Shown piece after piece: positions 52,486-61,409 of a stretch of DNA of 64,000 nucleotides. The position numbers and the translations under genes are program-made. The stretch lies in the NCBI GenBank assembly GCA_009702325.1, contig WLID01000001.1:1-64000 (forward strand). Direction: 5' to 3'. The notes under the pieces are model-generated. The model ran no database searches, was not told the DNA's origin, and was given only the letters and a program-made list of their open reading frames with translations. How positions within the stretch are numbered: position 1 is the first letter of the stretch; every line of letters starts with the position of its first letter. This DNA comes from Actinomycetota bacterium. GTDB lineage: Bacteria > Actinomycetota > Thermoleophilia > Gaiellales > Gaiellaceae.

Positions 52486-53309
52486 CCGCGCTCCTTCTCG
52501 CGCTCGGCGCGAGCCTGACCTGGGGCGTCGCCGATTTCGTCGGGCCGTGGCTCGGGCGGACGTGGGGAACCCTTCGCATCATGTTGTGGGGCCAATGCTC
52601 GGGCCTCCTGTTTGTCACCGTGGTAGTCGCGATTCACGGTGGCGGCCCGCGCAGCGGTGCGATCGGCTGGGCGGTGCTGGCTGCGCTCTCCGCCACGATC
52701 GGGCTCGTTGGCTACTACCAGGGGATCGCGACCGGAACGATCTCCGTCGTCGCCCCCATTGCGGGCGCATCAGCGATTGTCCCCGTCATCTACGGAATCG
52801 CTCGTGGCGACGATCCCTCCGTTGGTCAGCTCGTGGGAATTGGAGCCGCGATCGTTGGCGTCGCGTTCGCGTCGATGGAGCAGCAGGACGGCAAGCGTGC
52901 CGCAGCAGCAGGGGTCGGCCTTGCGGTCCTGGCGGCAGTGGGCTTCGGCTTCTACTTCCCGCCGATGCACGCCGCAGGTGCCGCCGACCCGTGGTGGGGC
53001 GCGCTGCTCTTTCGCTTCGCGTCAGTCGGCTTCGTCAGCGTCGCAGTTGCGGCCCGTCGGCCCACACTGCGCCTGCCGCGTCGCGTCGTGTGGATAGTCG
53101 CGCTCGTCGGTGTCGGCGACACGCTTGGAAACATCCTGTTTGCCGCCGCTGCCGGCCGGGGACTCGTAAGCCTCACAAGCGTCATGGCGTCGCTCTACCC
53201 GGTGATCACCGTCGGGTTGGCCGCCGTGTTTCTCCACGAGCGCATCTCACGGATGCAACAGGGTGGTGTCGTGCTCACCCTCGTTGGCATCGGTCTGATC
53301 TCGACCTAG
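52482..53309 (+). CDS. DMT-superfamily (EamA) transporter
   Basis: A 275-residue membrane protein with ten predicted helices in two EamA repeats. The first repeat has LGASLTWGVADFVGPWLGRTWG, the link ends YYQGIATGTISVVAPIAGASAIVPVIYG, and the second closes LTSVMASLYPVITVGLAAVFLHERISRMQQGG. The substrate of this drug/metabolite exporter is unknown. ATGA overlap with the hydrolase gene. Convergent with the GTPase gene. Confidence 0.88.
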   Translation: MTALLLALGASLTWGVADFVGPWLGRTWGTLRIMLWGQCSGLLFVTVVVAIHGGGPRSGAIGWAVLAALSATIGLVGYYQGIATGTISVVAPIAGASAIVPVIYGIARGDDPSVGQLVGIGAAIVGVAFASMEQQDGKRAAAAGVGLAVLAAVGFGFYFPPMHAAGAADPWWGALLFRFASVGFVSVAVAARRPTLRLPRRVVWIVALVGVGDTLGNILFAAAAGRGLVSLTSVMASLYPVITVGLAAVFLHERISRMQQGGVVLTLVGIGLIST

Positions 53310-53336
53310 CCGCCGTATGTTCTGGCAGCGGGCGGG

Positions 53337-54260
53337 CTAGACGTTGAAGCGCACGTTCAGAACGTCACCGTCCTGAACCACGTACGTCTTGCCTTCAAGG
53401 CGATGCTGGCCGCGCTTGGAAACCTCGGCTGCAGAGCCGGCCTCGACGAGCTCCTGCCACCCGAACACCTCGGCGCGGATGAACCCTCGTGCAATGTCAG
53501 TGTGGATCGACGCAGCAGCGTCAAGAGCGGTCTCGCCACGTCGCAGCGTCCACGCGCGCGTGTCCTGCTCGCCTGCCGTGAAGAACGTGACCAGATCAAG
53601 CGCGTCACGTAGGCGCCGCACAACCTCGTCAAGCGCGGACGTGGGGCTGCCACGAAACTCTTCCGCCTCCTCGGGGGAGAGATCGGCGAGCTCGATTTCA
53701 AGCGCCAAGTCGATGCCGTTCGGGCCGTTCTCGACAGCGATCAACGGCTTCGTTGTGAGTGGCTCAATGTCGGCAGGCAACTCATCGGGGTATTCCGAAA
53801 GTGGCGTCCCCGCCTCGACAAACGCCAGCACCTTCTTGAGCTCGTCAAGCTCCGCCCGGACTTTCGCATCACCCGACTTCGCCTGCTTCTCCACCCGCTC
53901 AAGCCGCCGCTCAACATGGTCACGGTCGGCGACGAGCAGTTCGAGCTTCAAGTTCTCAAGGTCGCCAGCCGGATCGGCGCCCGCCGAGAACCCGTCAAGC
54001 ACGACAAGGAGCGCGTCGACCTGGCGAAGGTTGCCGAGCAACGCCGGACCCGTACCGGGAACGTCCTGCACTCGGATCGTCGCCTGGGTGATCTTGCGCG
54101 CCTTCACAACGACCGCGAGCTGGTCTGTGCGATCGTCGGCGATCTGGGCGACGCCAACATTCGTCTTGCCGTACTCGCCACCCGCCGCTTTGGTTAGCGC
54201 AGTGAAGAGCGTTGTCTTACCGGCGCCGGGCAGCCCGACAATGCCAACCTCGAGGGCCAC
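53337..54260 (-). CDS. ychF: YchF-like OBG-family GTPase/ATPase with TGS domain (short)
   Basis: A 307-residue divergent YchF-like protein (usual length about 363). The P-loop is GLPGAGKTT (residues 9-17) instead of GLPNVGKST, and the G3 region is DVPGTG. A coiled segment (about 115-150) is followed by the C-terminal TGS/DUF933 domain: LVTFFTAGEQDTRAWTLRRGETALDAAASIHTDIARGFIRAEV and GKTYVVQDGDVLNVRFNV. The G4-type NxxE, which gives YchF its ATP preference, is not clear. Last gene of the minus-strand operon starting at pabB. Function: ribosome-linked stress or translation factor by family. Confidence 0.8.
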   Translation of the reverse strand: MALEVGIVGLPGAGKTTLFTALTKAAGGEYGKTNVGVAQIADDRTDQLAVVVKARKITQATIRVQDVPGTGPALLGNLRQVDALLVVLDGFSAGADPAGDLENLKLELLVADRDHVERRLERVEKQAKSGDAKVRAELDELKKVLAFVEAGTPLSEYPDELPADIEPLTTKPLIAVENGPNGIDLALEIELADLSPEEAEEFRGSPTSALDEVVRRLRDALDLVTFFTAGEQDTRAWTLRRGETALDAAASIHTDIARGFIRAEVFGWQELVEAGSAAEVSKRGQHRLEGKTYVVQDGDVLNVRFNV

Positions 54261-54266
54261 GAGTCT

Positions 54267-54503
54267 CTAGGAGCCGAAGCCGACGCGGCTCTCGCGAGCG
54301 TGCCGCTTGATGAAGACGATCTTCTTTGTGGCCATCGTGTAGCTGCCGTCCTCGGCCTCAAACGAGATCGACGTGGCATCGCTATCGCCAACGGCTGCAG
54401 CGAGCTTCTCCGCAACATCGGCCGAAACGGCAATTGCCAAGCCAAATCCACCTTCGAACGAGAGCTCGAGCCGGACGCGTTCTGACTGATTCTTATTCGC
54501 CAT
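54267..54503 (-). CDS. Small conserved hypothetical protein
   Basis: A 78-residue protein (MANKNQSERVRLELSFEGGF start) of mixed alpha/beta character, with an Arg/Lys-rich end (KKIVFIKRHARESRVGF). It may be related to the short DUF3107-like proteins but I am not sure. ATG at 54503 lies inside the last 11 bases of the epimerase gene, and its stop is 6 bases from the GTPase start, so it is part of the operon. No signal or membrane segment. Confidence 0.65.
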   Translation of the reverse strand: MANKNQSERVRLELSFEGGFGLAIAVSADVAEKLAAAVGDSDATSISFEAEDGSYTMATKKIVFIKRHARESRVGFGS

Positions 54504-54900
54504 GAGACACAAACTCTGCCAGGACGCCGCCCGTCGTGTCGGGGTGGATGAACGCGACCTGCATTCCGAACAGTCCAACCCGGGGTGCGGTGTCGATCAA
54601 TGTGGCTCCCTGAGCGGCAACACGGGCCAGTTCGGCTGCGACGTCGTCGACCTCAAATGCGACGTGATGCATGCCCGGACCGCGCTTTGCGAGGAACTTG
54701 CCGACCGGCGTGTCAGGGCCGAGTGGGCGAAGAAGCTCGATCCTGCTCGTGCCGACACGGATCGAAACCGCCTCGACACCCTGATCCTCGACCGTCTCCC
54801 GATGCTCGACCGTCGCACCAAGGAGCGTCTCCCACGTGCGCACAAGCTCATCGAGTTCGGGGACTGCGACGCCCACGTGATGAATGCCCTTGGCTGCCAT
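54493..54900 (-). CDS. mce: Methylmalonyl-CoA epimerase
   Basis: A 135-residue vicinal-oxygen-chelate enzyme that interconverts (R)- and (S)-methylmalonyl-CoA in propionate and branched-chain degradation. Two HHV motifs (GIHHVGVAV at the start, GMHHVAFEV near 76-84) and VLAEFVSH at the end supply the metal ligands. PRVGLFGMQVAFIHPDTTGGVL is typical of the family. It would complement a branched-chain dehydrogenase such as that at 12-15 kb. No mutase is in the window. Confidence 0.9.
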   Translation of the reverse strand: MAAKGIHHVGVAVPELDELVRTWETLLGATVEHRETVEDQGVEAVSIRVGTSRIELLRPLGPDTPVGKFLAKRGPGMHHVAFEVDDVAAELARVAAQGATLIDTAPRVGLFGMQVAFIHPDTTGGVLAEFVSHGE

Positions 54901-54938
54901 GCCCGCTCGATGCTACCCGTGCTGTCCAGGTGCCTCGC

Positions 54939-55715
54939 CTAGGCGGAAGCGTGCTCGAGGTCAAGACACGCCTGCAGCGCCGCCTCGGCCACCTCGAGCT
55001 GCGCAGCTGTCGGTTCAGCAGTGGCAACGCGATGTTGGAGCTCGTGGCCGGGACGAGCCAGGGCGCGCGCGAGCGGGGACTCCGCATGACGCTGCATCCA
55101 GGCAAACACCTCCGTCGACGCCGCAACCGCTCCGACAGACGCAGCGACACGAGCGGCCGAGCGGTAGCGAGCAGGCGCCCTCCCCGCAATGACGTTGCCG
55201 ACAGTTCCCACCACCAGCATCGGGCCGATCAAATGTGAGCCGCACCGTTCGTGTTCTTTTGCCGCACGGTGCTCGTGCTCGTAACTGCCAATCGCGATGT
55301 GTTCGGCACCGTGGTAGTTCGCAAGGGCCCCCTCGCGGAGCGAGGCAAGTGCGGGAGCCAGGGCAAGAAGCGACGCGAGAGCCTCCGTCACGCTTGCGTT
55401 GATGCGTAGGCGACGAACACCGCCGGAGATCATTGCCGTCAGTGCGATCACACCAACTGTGCGGGTGCTTTCGTACGGCAGCCGCGCCTCCGGCAGAGCT
55501 CGCTTGAGCCGCGGCAGGAACGCAAGCGACTCGAAGAGCCGCACAGGCCCACGCAGGAACGGGCTCGTGATATTCGGGGCGAGCATCTGCTTGCGGCCGG
55601 ACGCCACCTTGACCGTCCCGTCGCCCACACGAACGGCACATGCCCAAGCCGTTGGGCCGTGCACAAGCACCCCGTTACCGAGAGCCATTCCGCCGAGCCG
55701 CACCTTTTGGCCCAT
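54939..55715 (-). CDS. DUF1385 family membrane protein
   Basis: A 258-residue protein with DUF1385 landmarks: GGMALGNGVLVHGPTAWACAVR at the start, RGPVRLFESLAFL, and the metal-like NYHGAEHIAIGSYEHEHRAAKEHERCGSHLIGPML with His and Cys. Hydrophobic stretches lie near residues 85-130 and 160-200. The family is often found next to peptide chain-release or prmC genes; that is not so here. Function unknown. Its ATG at 55715 is 15 bases after the pabC stop. Confidence 0.82.
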   Translation of the reverse strand: MGQKVRLGGMALGNGVLVHGPTAWACAVRVGDGTVKVASGRKQMLAPNITSPFLRGPVRLFESLAFLPRLKRALPEARLPYESTRTVGVIALTAMISGGVRRLRINASVTEALASLLALAPALASLREGALANYHGAEHIAIGSYEHEHRAAKEHERCGSHLIGPMLVVGTVGNVIAGRAPARYRSAARVAASVGAVAASTEVFAWMQRHAESPLARALARPGHELQHRVATAEPTAAQLEVAEAALQACLDLEHASA

Positions 55716-55730
55716 GCGACGACTGTACTC

Positions 55731-56522
55731 CTAGCGCAGAGCTTCGAGCGCGGTCTGGACACGCGACGCGGCTTCGCCGCGCGGCAGCTCCTGCCCATCG
55801 ATCGCAACGACCGGCAGCACCTCGCGCACGGCGCTGCTCGTAAACGCCTCGTCGGCCCCCAGCAGGTTCGACAGGGTGAAGGCGCCCTCTTGGACGCGAT
55901 AGCCCAGGTCGGCTGCACAACGCATGACGGCACCCCGGGTGACACCCGGCAGCACACCCGTACTTCGGGCCGGGGTCGAGAGCACATCGCCCTTGCGCCA
56001 CCAGATGTTTGCCATCGTCAGCTCAAGCACGATGTCGCCCGGGTCGAGAAACAACGCATCGTCTGCGCCCTGCCGCTCCGCGTCGGCGACGGCAGCGAGG
56101 TTTGCCGCGTAGCTCGTCGCCTTCACTCCCGTTAGAAACCCGGAGGCGATCGAACGCGTCGTGACGACCGTGATCCCGCGCGCACGAAGCGCGTCGAGCC
56201 CCGGTGGCAATGGGGCGACAGTCGCAACAAGCGTGCGGCCGGTGTAGAAGAGACGCACCACACCTTCGTCGACCTGAGCGGCGGCCGCTGCCTGGCGCGC
56301 GAGATCCGCGGCGCCCTCAGGGGGCGGCAGCCGCAGCGACAGCGCCGAGCCGACGAGCCGGTCAACGTGACCGTCGAGAAGCACTGGGATGCCACCCCTG
56401 ATGCGCACCGTCTCGAACGCAGCCGCTCCACGCAGCAGAGCTTCGTCATCCGCAAAGAACACCGGCTCGGCAGGATCGACGAGACCTCGCCCGCCGACCG
56501 CCGCCGCGAGCAACGGGCTCAT
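55731..56522 (-). CDS. pabC: Class IV aminotransferase, probable aminodeoxychorismate lyase PabC
   Basis: A 263-residue PLP enzyme that would release pyruvate from 4-amino-4-deoxychorismate to give p-aminobenzoate for folate. RGAAAFETVRIRGGIPVLLDGHVDRL and the PLP-Lys region GVKATSYAANLAAVADAERQGADDALFLDPGDIVLELTMANIW fit the D-amino-acid/lyase branch. The ATG at 56522 overlaps the pabB stop (ATGA), which supports this role over a branched-chain transaminase. Confidence 0.88.
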   Translation of the reverse strand: MSPLLAAAVGGRGLVDPAEPVFFADDEALLRGAAAFETVRIRGGIPVLLDGHVDRLVGSALSLRLPPPEGAADLARQAAAAAQVDEGVVRLFYTGRTLVATVAPLPPGLDALRARGITVVTTRSIASGFLTGVKATSYAANLAAVADAERQGADDALFLDPGDIVLELTMANIWWRKGDVLSTPARSTGVLPGVTRGAVMRCAADLGYRVQEGAFTLSNLLGADEAFTSSAVREVLPVVAIDGQELPRGEAASRVQTALEALR

Positions 56523-57544
56523 GCCGCACACTCCAACGCCGCGAGCAGCGGTCGCGCTTTGACCCACGACTCCTCGATCTCTGCGGCCGGATCGGAGTCC
56601 CACACGATTCCTCCACCCACCCAGAAGTGGATGATGTTGTCGGCGACAGCGAACGTTCGAATCGTGAGCGCTAGGTCGAAGTCGCCGTTCGGTGAAACGG
56701 TGCCGAGAGCACCCATCGATGCGCCCCGCCCCACGGGTTCAAGCCCCGCGATCAGGTCGATCGCCGCGATCTTGGGTGCGCCCGTGACCGATCCTCCGGG
56801 GAACAGCGCCGCCAGGGTCTCGCCGAGCGTGACGTTGTCACGAGCGACTCCTTCGACCGTCGAGACGAGGTGGGTGACTCCGGCAAGTTCGTGCTCAACC
56901 ATCAGTTCTGGCCAGCGTACGGTGCCGAGCTCACACACGCGAGAGAGGTCGTTCCGCTCAAGGTCAACGATCATCGTGTGTTCGGCCGCATCCTTCGGCC
57001 CTTCAACATGGACGCCTGCTGGCCGGGTCCCCTTGATCGGCTTAGTCTGGAGAGTCTTGCCGGTTCGGCGCAGGAAGAGCTCGGGTGATCCCGAGATGAT
57101 CGACCAGCGATCGGTGATGAACGGCCGGGGGGCGAGCGGGCGGAGGGGCGCGAGCGCTGCTGCGACGGCGGCCGTGTCGCCCGAGAACGCGGCGGAGAGG
57201 TGCTGCACGAGATTCACCTGGTAGACATCGCCGCGGGCGATCGCTGAGCGCACGTGTTCGATCGCGGCTGCGTAGGCGGCGTCAGTCCAGCTGCGCTGCC
57301 AGGGGCCAATCTCAAACGTGTCGGCGGCGGCGAGGGGTTCGTCGGCGCGGCGAATCCGGCAGGCGAGCAACGGGAGCGGGCATGGCTCGCGCGGTGGCTG
57401 GATGTGCGACCGTCGAACGGCGCCTGAGAGGCCGTAGCCGAGGTAAAGGTCAGCGACCACTCCGCTGCGACCCCAAAACGCTTCGCGTGCGAGGTAGGCG
57501 TCGAGTTGCGAGAACGCGTTGGACGCTTCGTGGAGTTCGAGCAT
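56519..57544 (-). CDS. pabB: Aminodeoxychorismate synthase component I PabB
   Basis: A 341-residue chorismate-binding enzyme, a short form without the long N-terminal regulatory domain (E. coli PabB is about 450). PWQRSWTDAAYAAAIEHVRSAIARGDVYQVNL, SPELFLRRTGKTLQTKPIKGTRP and LFPGGSVTGAPK are signatures. The PIKGT Lys is the nucleophile of PabB, and anthranilate synthases lack it. No glutaminase partner PabA is encoded nearby; it could be elsewhere. First gene of the minus-strand operon to ychF. Confidence 0.93.
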   Translation of the reverse strand: MLELHEASNAFSQLDAYLAREAFWGRSGVVADLYLGYGLSGAVRRSHIQPPREPCPLPLLACRIRRADEPLAAADTFEIGPWQRSWTDAAYAAAIEHVRSAIARGDVYQVNLVQHLSAAFSGDTAAVAAALAPLRPLAPRPFITDRWSIISGSPELFLRRTGKTLQTKPIKGTRPAGVHVEGPKDAAEHTMIVDLERNDLSRVCELGTVRWPELMVEHELAGVTHLVSTVEGVARDNVTLGETLAALFPGGSVTGAPKIAAIDLIAGLEPVGRGASMGALGTVSPNGDFDLALTIRTFAVADNIIHFWVGGGIVWDSDPAAEIEESWVKARPLLAALECAA

Positions 57545-57572
57545 CGGGCGGAGCGTACTCCGCGCGGGCGCC

Positions 57573-58334
57573 CTACCGACGGCGGCCGGTGACGAGGAGG
57601 TAACGGCGCGGGGCGCGGATCGCGTCGCCGGCTCGATACTCCTCATACAGCTCGACGAAGGCACGGTGGAACTCTTCGGCCCGGGATTCGTCGAGGCGGG
57701 CGAGGACACTCTGGATCGGCGGTGAGGCCTGCGAGAAGATCGACCACAGCTCTTCGCCGGACGCCGCGTCGACCCAGACGGTGCCGTCTTGGTATTCGAG
57801 CTCCCAATCTTCGCCGAGCATGTCTTCGACGTGATCTTCGCGACCCCATTCGTATGCCTCGCGACCGTCAACGGGCTCCTCGGTGAACGAGCGGTAGAGC
57901 TCGCCAAGCTTGGGGTTCGGCTTCCAGGCGGTGAACGCGAGGCGGGCGCCGGGGCGCGCGACGCGCGCGAGCTCGAGGGCGACGTTCGCGTGATCAGGTG
58001 CCCACACGAGACCGAAGTTCGACAGGAGCACGTCGAATGCGGCGTCGTCGTAGGGGAGGTATTCAACGCTGCCGCTCTCGAAGGTCACGGCCAGATTGGC
58101 GTCTTCGGCATCGAAACGCGCCTTTTCGAGTAGCGGCTCGTCGGAGTCGATGCCGGTGACGTCGGCACCGAGCGTCGCGGCCTTTAGCGCGAGCGTTCCA
58201 GCTCCCGTCGCAAGATCAAGGACGGCGTCGCCTCCATGGACGGTTGCGGCGGTGAGAAGTTCGACTTCGACGGCCTCGATGAGGCCTGCGAGGCGGTCCT
58301 GCCCGTCGGTGCTAGTGGGCGCGTCGTCCGTCAC
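57573..58334 (-). CDS. SAM-dependent methyltransferase
   Basis: A 253-residue class I methyltransferase. The SAM motif I is VLDLATGAGTLALKAATLGADVTGIDSD (residues about 38-65). Motif II FDVLLSNFGLVWAPD and post-II LELARVARPGARLAFTAWKP follow. The substrate is unknown; the tail LVTGRRR is basic. It starts 21 bases from the divergent rarA start and ends 28 bases before pabB, so pabB may be read from the same transcript. Confidence 0.85.
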   Translation of the reverse strand: MTDDAPTSTDGQDRLAGLIEAVEVELLTAATVHGGDAVLDLATGAGTLALKAATLGADVTGIDSDEPLLEKARFDAEDANLAVTFESGSVEYLPYDDAAFDVLLSNFGLVWAPDHANVALELARVARPGARLAFTAWKPNPKLGELYRSFTEEPVDGREAYEWGREDHVEDMLGEDWELEYQDGTVWVDAASGEELWSIFSQASPPIQSVLARLDESRAEEFHRAFVELYEEYRAGDAIRAPRRYLLVTGRRR

Positions 58335-58355
58335 GATCCGGAGGATAGCGGTGGG

Positions 58356-59630
58356 ATGGGTGATCTCTTCGATGATGCTGCAGGCCGCCGGTTAGAGCGC
58401 CTTGCGCCGCTTGCTGGTCGTCTTCGACCCGAATCGCTTGATGCTGTCGTGGGCCAGGAGCATGTGATTGGTCCGGGTAAGGCGCTGCGACTGGCGATCG
58501 AGAACGATCGGGTTCCATCTCTGCTCTTCTACGGACCGCCGGGGTCGGGGAAGACAACGTTGGCGCGTATCGTGGCGCGCTCGACCGGCGCGTTCTTCGA
58601 GGAGCTTTCCGCGGTGTCAGCGACGGTCGGCAATGTCCGCGATGTGTTGACGCGAGCGAAGGATCGGCTCGGCCAGACAGGTCAGCGGACGATTCTGTTT
58701 CTCGACGAGATTCACCGTTTCAACAAGGGGCAGCAGGATGCGTTGCTGCCGGGTGTTGAGGCGGGCCTTGTGACGTTGATTGGCGCGACGACCGAGAACC
58801 CGTACTTCGAGCTGAACTCGGCGTTGCTTTCGCGGCTTGCGATCTACGAGCTGCAGCCGCTGTCGGAGGGTCAGGTTGAGGAGGTTGTGCGGCGCGGGGC
58901 GGCTTCGCTTAGTGCGGAGGTGCCTGACGATCTGGTGGCGTTCATTGCGGGGCGGTCGGGTGGTGATGCGCGGTCGGCGCTTGGGATCCTTGAGTTCACT
59001 GTCGACACTGCGCGGGCGGAGGGTGTGCCGGTTGAGGTGCGGCACGCGGAGGATGCTGCGCGGAAGCGGCCGCTTGTGTATGACAAGTCGGGCGACGTGC
59101 ATCACGACATCATTTCGGCCTGGATCAAGTCGACGCGTGCAAGCGATGTGCAGGCGTCGATCTACTACTTGGCGGCGATGCTTGAGGCGGGTGAGGACGC
59201 CCGGTTTATTGCCCGCCGGATGATCGTGCTTGCGTCTGAGGACATTGGGAATGCCGATCCGCAGGCGTTGCAGGTTGCGGTGGCCGCGGCGCATGCGGTG
59301 GAGCATGTTGGTTTGCCGGAGGCGCGGATCAATTTGGCGCAGGCGGCGGTGTATCTCGCGCGTGCTCCAAAGTCGAACGCGTCGTACATGGCGCTGAACC
59401 GTGCGCAGGAGCTTGTGCGGCAGCATGGGATTTTGACGCCGCCGGGTGAGCTCCGCTCAGCTGCGTATGCGGGGGCGCGCAAGCTTGGCCGCGGGAACGG
59501 CTATCTGTATCCCCACGACAATCCTGAGGGGTTCGCGTTCGACTGTCTGCCGGAGCAGCTGCGCGGCACGGTCTTCTTTACCCCGTCAGGGAACGGGGAT
59601 GAGCAGCCGAAGCCGCGCGGCGCGAATTAG
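58356..59630 (+). CDS. rarA: RarA/MgsA replication-associated recombination ATPase
   Basis: A 424-residue AAA+ clamp-loader-like protein that acts at stalled replication forks. Start ATG at 58356 follows [24 protein letters not shown], Walker [10 protein letters not shown] (about 60-68), Walker [11 protein letters not shown], sensor 1 [18 protein letters not shown], and the C-terminal tetramerisation domain [43 protein letters not shown] are conserved. The family C-terminal end ([13 protein letters not shown]) is complete. Confidence 0.97.
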   Translation: MGDLFDDAAGRRLERLAPLAGRLRPESLDAVVGQEHVIGPGKALRLAIENDRVPSLLFYGPPGSGKTTLARIVARSTGAFFEELSAVSATVGNVRDVLTRAKDRLGQTGQRTILFLDEIHRFNKGQQDALLPGVEAGLVTLIGATTENPYFELNSALLSRLAIYELQPLSEGQVEEVVRRGAASLSAEVPDDLVAFIAGRSGGDARSALGILEFTVDTARAEGVPVEVRHAEDAARKRPLVYDKSGDVHHDIISAWIKSTRASDVQASIYYLAAMLEAGEDARFIARRMIVLASEDIGNADPQALQVAVAAAHAVEHVGLPEARINLAQAAVYLARAPKSNASYMALNRAQELVRQHGILTPPGELRSAAYAGARKLGRGNGYLYPHDNPEGFAFDCLPEQLRGTVFFTPSGNGDEQPKPRGAN

Positions 59631-60151
59631 GCGGGCATTTCCTTAGGTAATCGATTCTTGGGGTGGTCGCCATGGGCGAGTTTTTCGCCGTGAGCCCCTA
59701 TGTCGTACCGACTACGAGTGCTGCGCTACGGGCGGCAATGCGCGACGGAATGTTTTGCGAAGACCCGCGCGGCTTATCCTGGCTCCACTGCTGCGTTTGC
59801 ACCACAGGGCGGCGTGTTCGTGTTGCGGATACCCGCCGCGATACACGACGCCACCTCTGCGACGCTCGCCCTGGGGCCCCCCGCCCCGCCAGCCATGTCC
59901 TGGGGACAGTCCCCAAAACGAGAGGTGAACGCGATCGTGCCGCGGTTCCCTCGCCAGACCCGCCGCGGACGCGGGTCACGAGCGCCAACGGCTTGAGGTT
60001 TTGGCGTTCGGGTTTCGGTCTTCGAGTCTCGGGTTTGGACACTCGCCCCCAGCGCGTCGCTGGCAAAAGAGGCAAGCCCGAGGAACGCCGGGCAGTACTC
60101 GACGTACGGCCAAGCTCCGAGGGCGCAGCATCCTGCTGCGAGACGGCTCAG
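59631..60151. other. Gene-free stretch with one REP-like palindrome
   Basis: More than 500 bases between rarA (+) and the helical-repeat protein (-), which converge here. No convincing gene: long open frames on both strands are Arg/Pro-rich and end in antisense of the next gene. It holds a GC-rich palindrome (59901-59915) and short repeated words such as GGGTTTCGGTC/GGGTTTGG near 60010-60040. It looks like decayed repeat DNA. Confidence 0.65.
59901..59915. repeat. REP-like palindrome
   Basis: TGGGGACAGTCCCCA, a 7+1+7 palindrome around a central A. It has the same design as the two units in the 25.5-kb repeat (GGTGTC-A-GACACC), but a different sequence. Probably a single REP-type unit or remnant. 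Confidence 0.55.
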
Positions 60152-60191
60152 CTGATCGTGAAGCCCGGCTCAGCCGGGCGAGAACGATCAG
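60152..60191 (-). terminator. Strong hairpin at the end of the helical-repeat gene
   Basis: Outer stem CTGATCGT (60152-60159) with ACGATCAG (60184-60191) and inner stem GCCCGG with CCGGGC, loop CTCAG. It overlaps the stop of the minus-strand gene at 60188. There is no clear T-run on the minus strand, so it may also work by stalling. Confidence 0.6.
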
Positions 60192-61405
60192 CGGCCAGGG
60201 GAGCCCGCCACCGAAGCGTTGACGGTGTGCGCAATACGAGAAATGTGCTCGTCGACATCGCATTCGTCTTGGTGGCAGAAGACGGAGTAGGTGTAGCCGT
60301 AGTCAGCGACGGTGGGTTGTTCGGCGCGGGCATAGGGGCCTGCGATGCCGATGAGCCAGTTGTCGACCGGGGCGCCGGCGGGCCGGAAGCGGAAGACGTA
60401 GACATCGCCGGGGCTGCCGTTTGTCGGGAGCTGGATTTCCTGGGTGTGCAGGTGTTCGATCGCCTCGGGTGGCGTTCCGAGGTGGTTTGGGTCTTGCAGC
60501 CAGTTGGCGAGTGCGCCTTCTGCCAGCGCGACTTGGGTGCGGTGTTCGGCGGGGATGGAGTCGACGCCGTGGAGCTCGGTGAAGGCTGCGAAGAGGGGGA
60601 TGCGTGCGGCCGGGTTTGCGGCGGCGCGTGCGATGACTCCTTCGGGCATGTCGGCACCGGCGCGTTCGAGGCCGATGATTCCCCAGACGGCAATGGTCGG
60701 GTTGGGGTTGATGGCGACCCCAGTGAGGAATTCGCGGGCGTCGTCGGTTGCGAGCGCCGCGAGAAGATCGCTCCACATGCCGAGTCGGCGGCGGGCGTCT
60801 TCGTGGAGTGACGCGTCGAGGTCGTTGCTGAGGTCGGAGAGCGCGACGCGGGCATGTGGGAGGGCGACCTCGGTGAGGCGCGCCGCGTGAGACCACAGCA
60901 GGCCGCGTTTTCCGTAGCTGATGAGGGTGAGTGCTGCGTTGCGGCGGAATCGCTCTTCAGAGATTGCTTCGCCGAGGACGCGGATGAGGCGGTCGGCTTC
61001 TTTGGCGGTGTATTCGAGGGGGCCGAGAATGGGCCACCAGGCTTCGGGGAGGTTCGGTTTGTCTTCGAGGAGCCCGGCGAGTGTGGCGGTTGAGGTGTCG
61101 GTGGCGGCCTGGGCGAGGACGCGGAGCGCCCAGGCGCGTGCGACTTCAGGAAGCTCGGTGTAGGCGGCTGCGATGTCGGCAGGGGTGACTTCACCGGCGT
61201 GGCGGGCGAGCAGCACCATCAGGACTTCTTCGGCGCGCTGGGGCCCGACTTCGGGGAATGGTGTGCGGACAGCCGTGAGGATGGCGTCGGTTGCGCCGGC
61301 GGGGAGTTCTGGGGCGGCAGCGACCGTTTCGGCCTCTTGGAGGGCTTCGGCGTAGCGTTCGGGCTCGCCGGAGCGGAAGTGGGTGATGATCTCTTCGAGT
61401 GTCAT
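60188..61405 (-). CDS. Helical-repeat protein of unknown function
   Basis: A 405-residue protein. Residues about 1-300 are Ala/Leu/Glu-rich paired helices of HEAT-like look, beginning MTLEEIITHFRSGEPERYAEAL. The C-terminal 100 residues are different: GDVYVFRFRPAGAPVDNWLIGIAGPYAR and YTYSVFCHQDECDVDEHISRIAHTV, probably a beta domain with a Cys/His/Asp patch. ATG at 61405 is used; longer frames run into the arginase gene, 4 bases upstream. Family not recognised. Likely co-transcribed with arginase. Confidence 0.75.
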   Translation of the reverse strand: MTLEEIITHFRSGEPERYAEALQEAETVAAAPELPAGATDAILTAVRTPFPEVGPQRAEEVLMVLLARHAGEVTPADIAAAYTELPEVARAWALRVLAQAATDTSTATLAGLLEDKPNLPEAWWPILGPLEYTAKEADRLIRVLGEAISEERFRRNAALTLISYGKRGLLWSHAARLTEVALPHARVALSDLSNDLDASLHEDARRRLGMWSDLLAALATDDAREFLTGVAINPNPTIAVWGIIGLERAGADMPEGVIARAAANPAARIPLFAAFTELHGVDSIPAEHRTQVALAEGALANWLQDPNHLGTPPEAIEHLHTQEIQLPTNGSPGDVYVFRFRPAGAPVDNWLIGIAGPYARAEQPTVADYGYTYSVFCHQDECDVDEHISRIAHTVNASVAGSPGR

Positions 61406-61409
61406 GGTG

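Noticed and set aside
56519-57544. Anthranilate synthase (TrpE) instead of PabB
   Set aside because: The PIKGTRP motif has the Lys nucleophile of PabB, and the next gene is a PabC-type lyase joined by an ATGA overlap. No trp genes are nearby.
59663-60811. 382-codon plus-strand frame across the rarA downstream gap
   Set aside because: Its second half is antisense to the helical-repeat protein, and its first half crosses the REP-like palindrome. Composition is that of a shadow frame.
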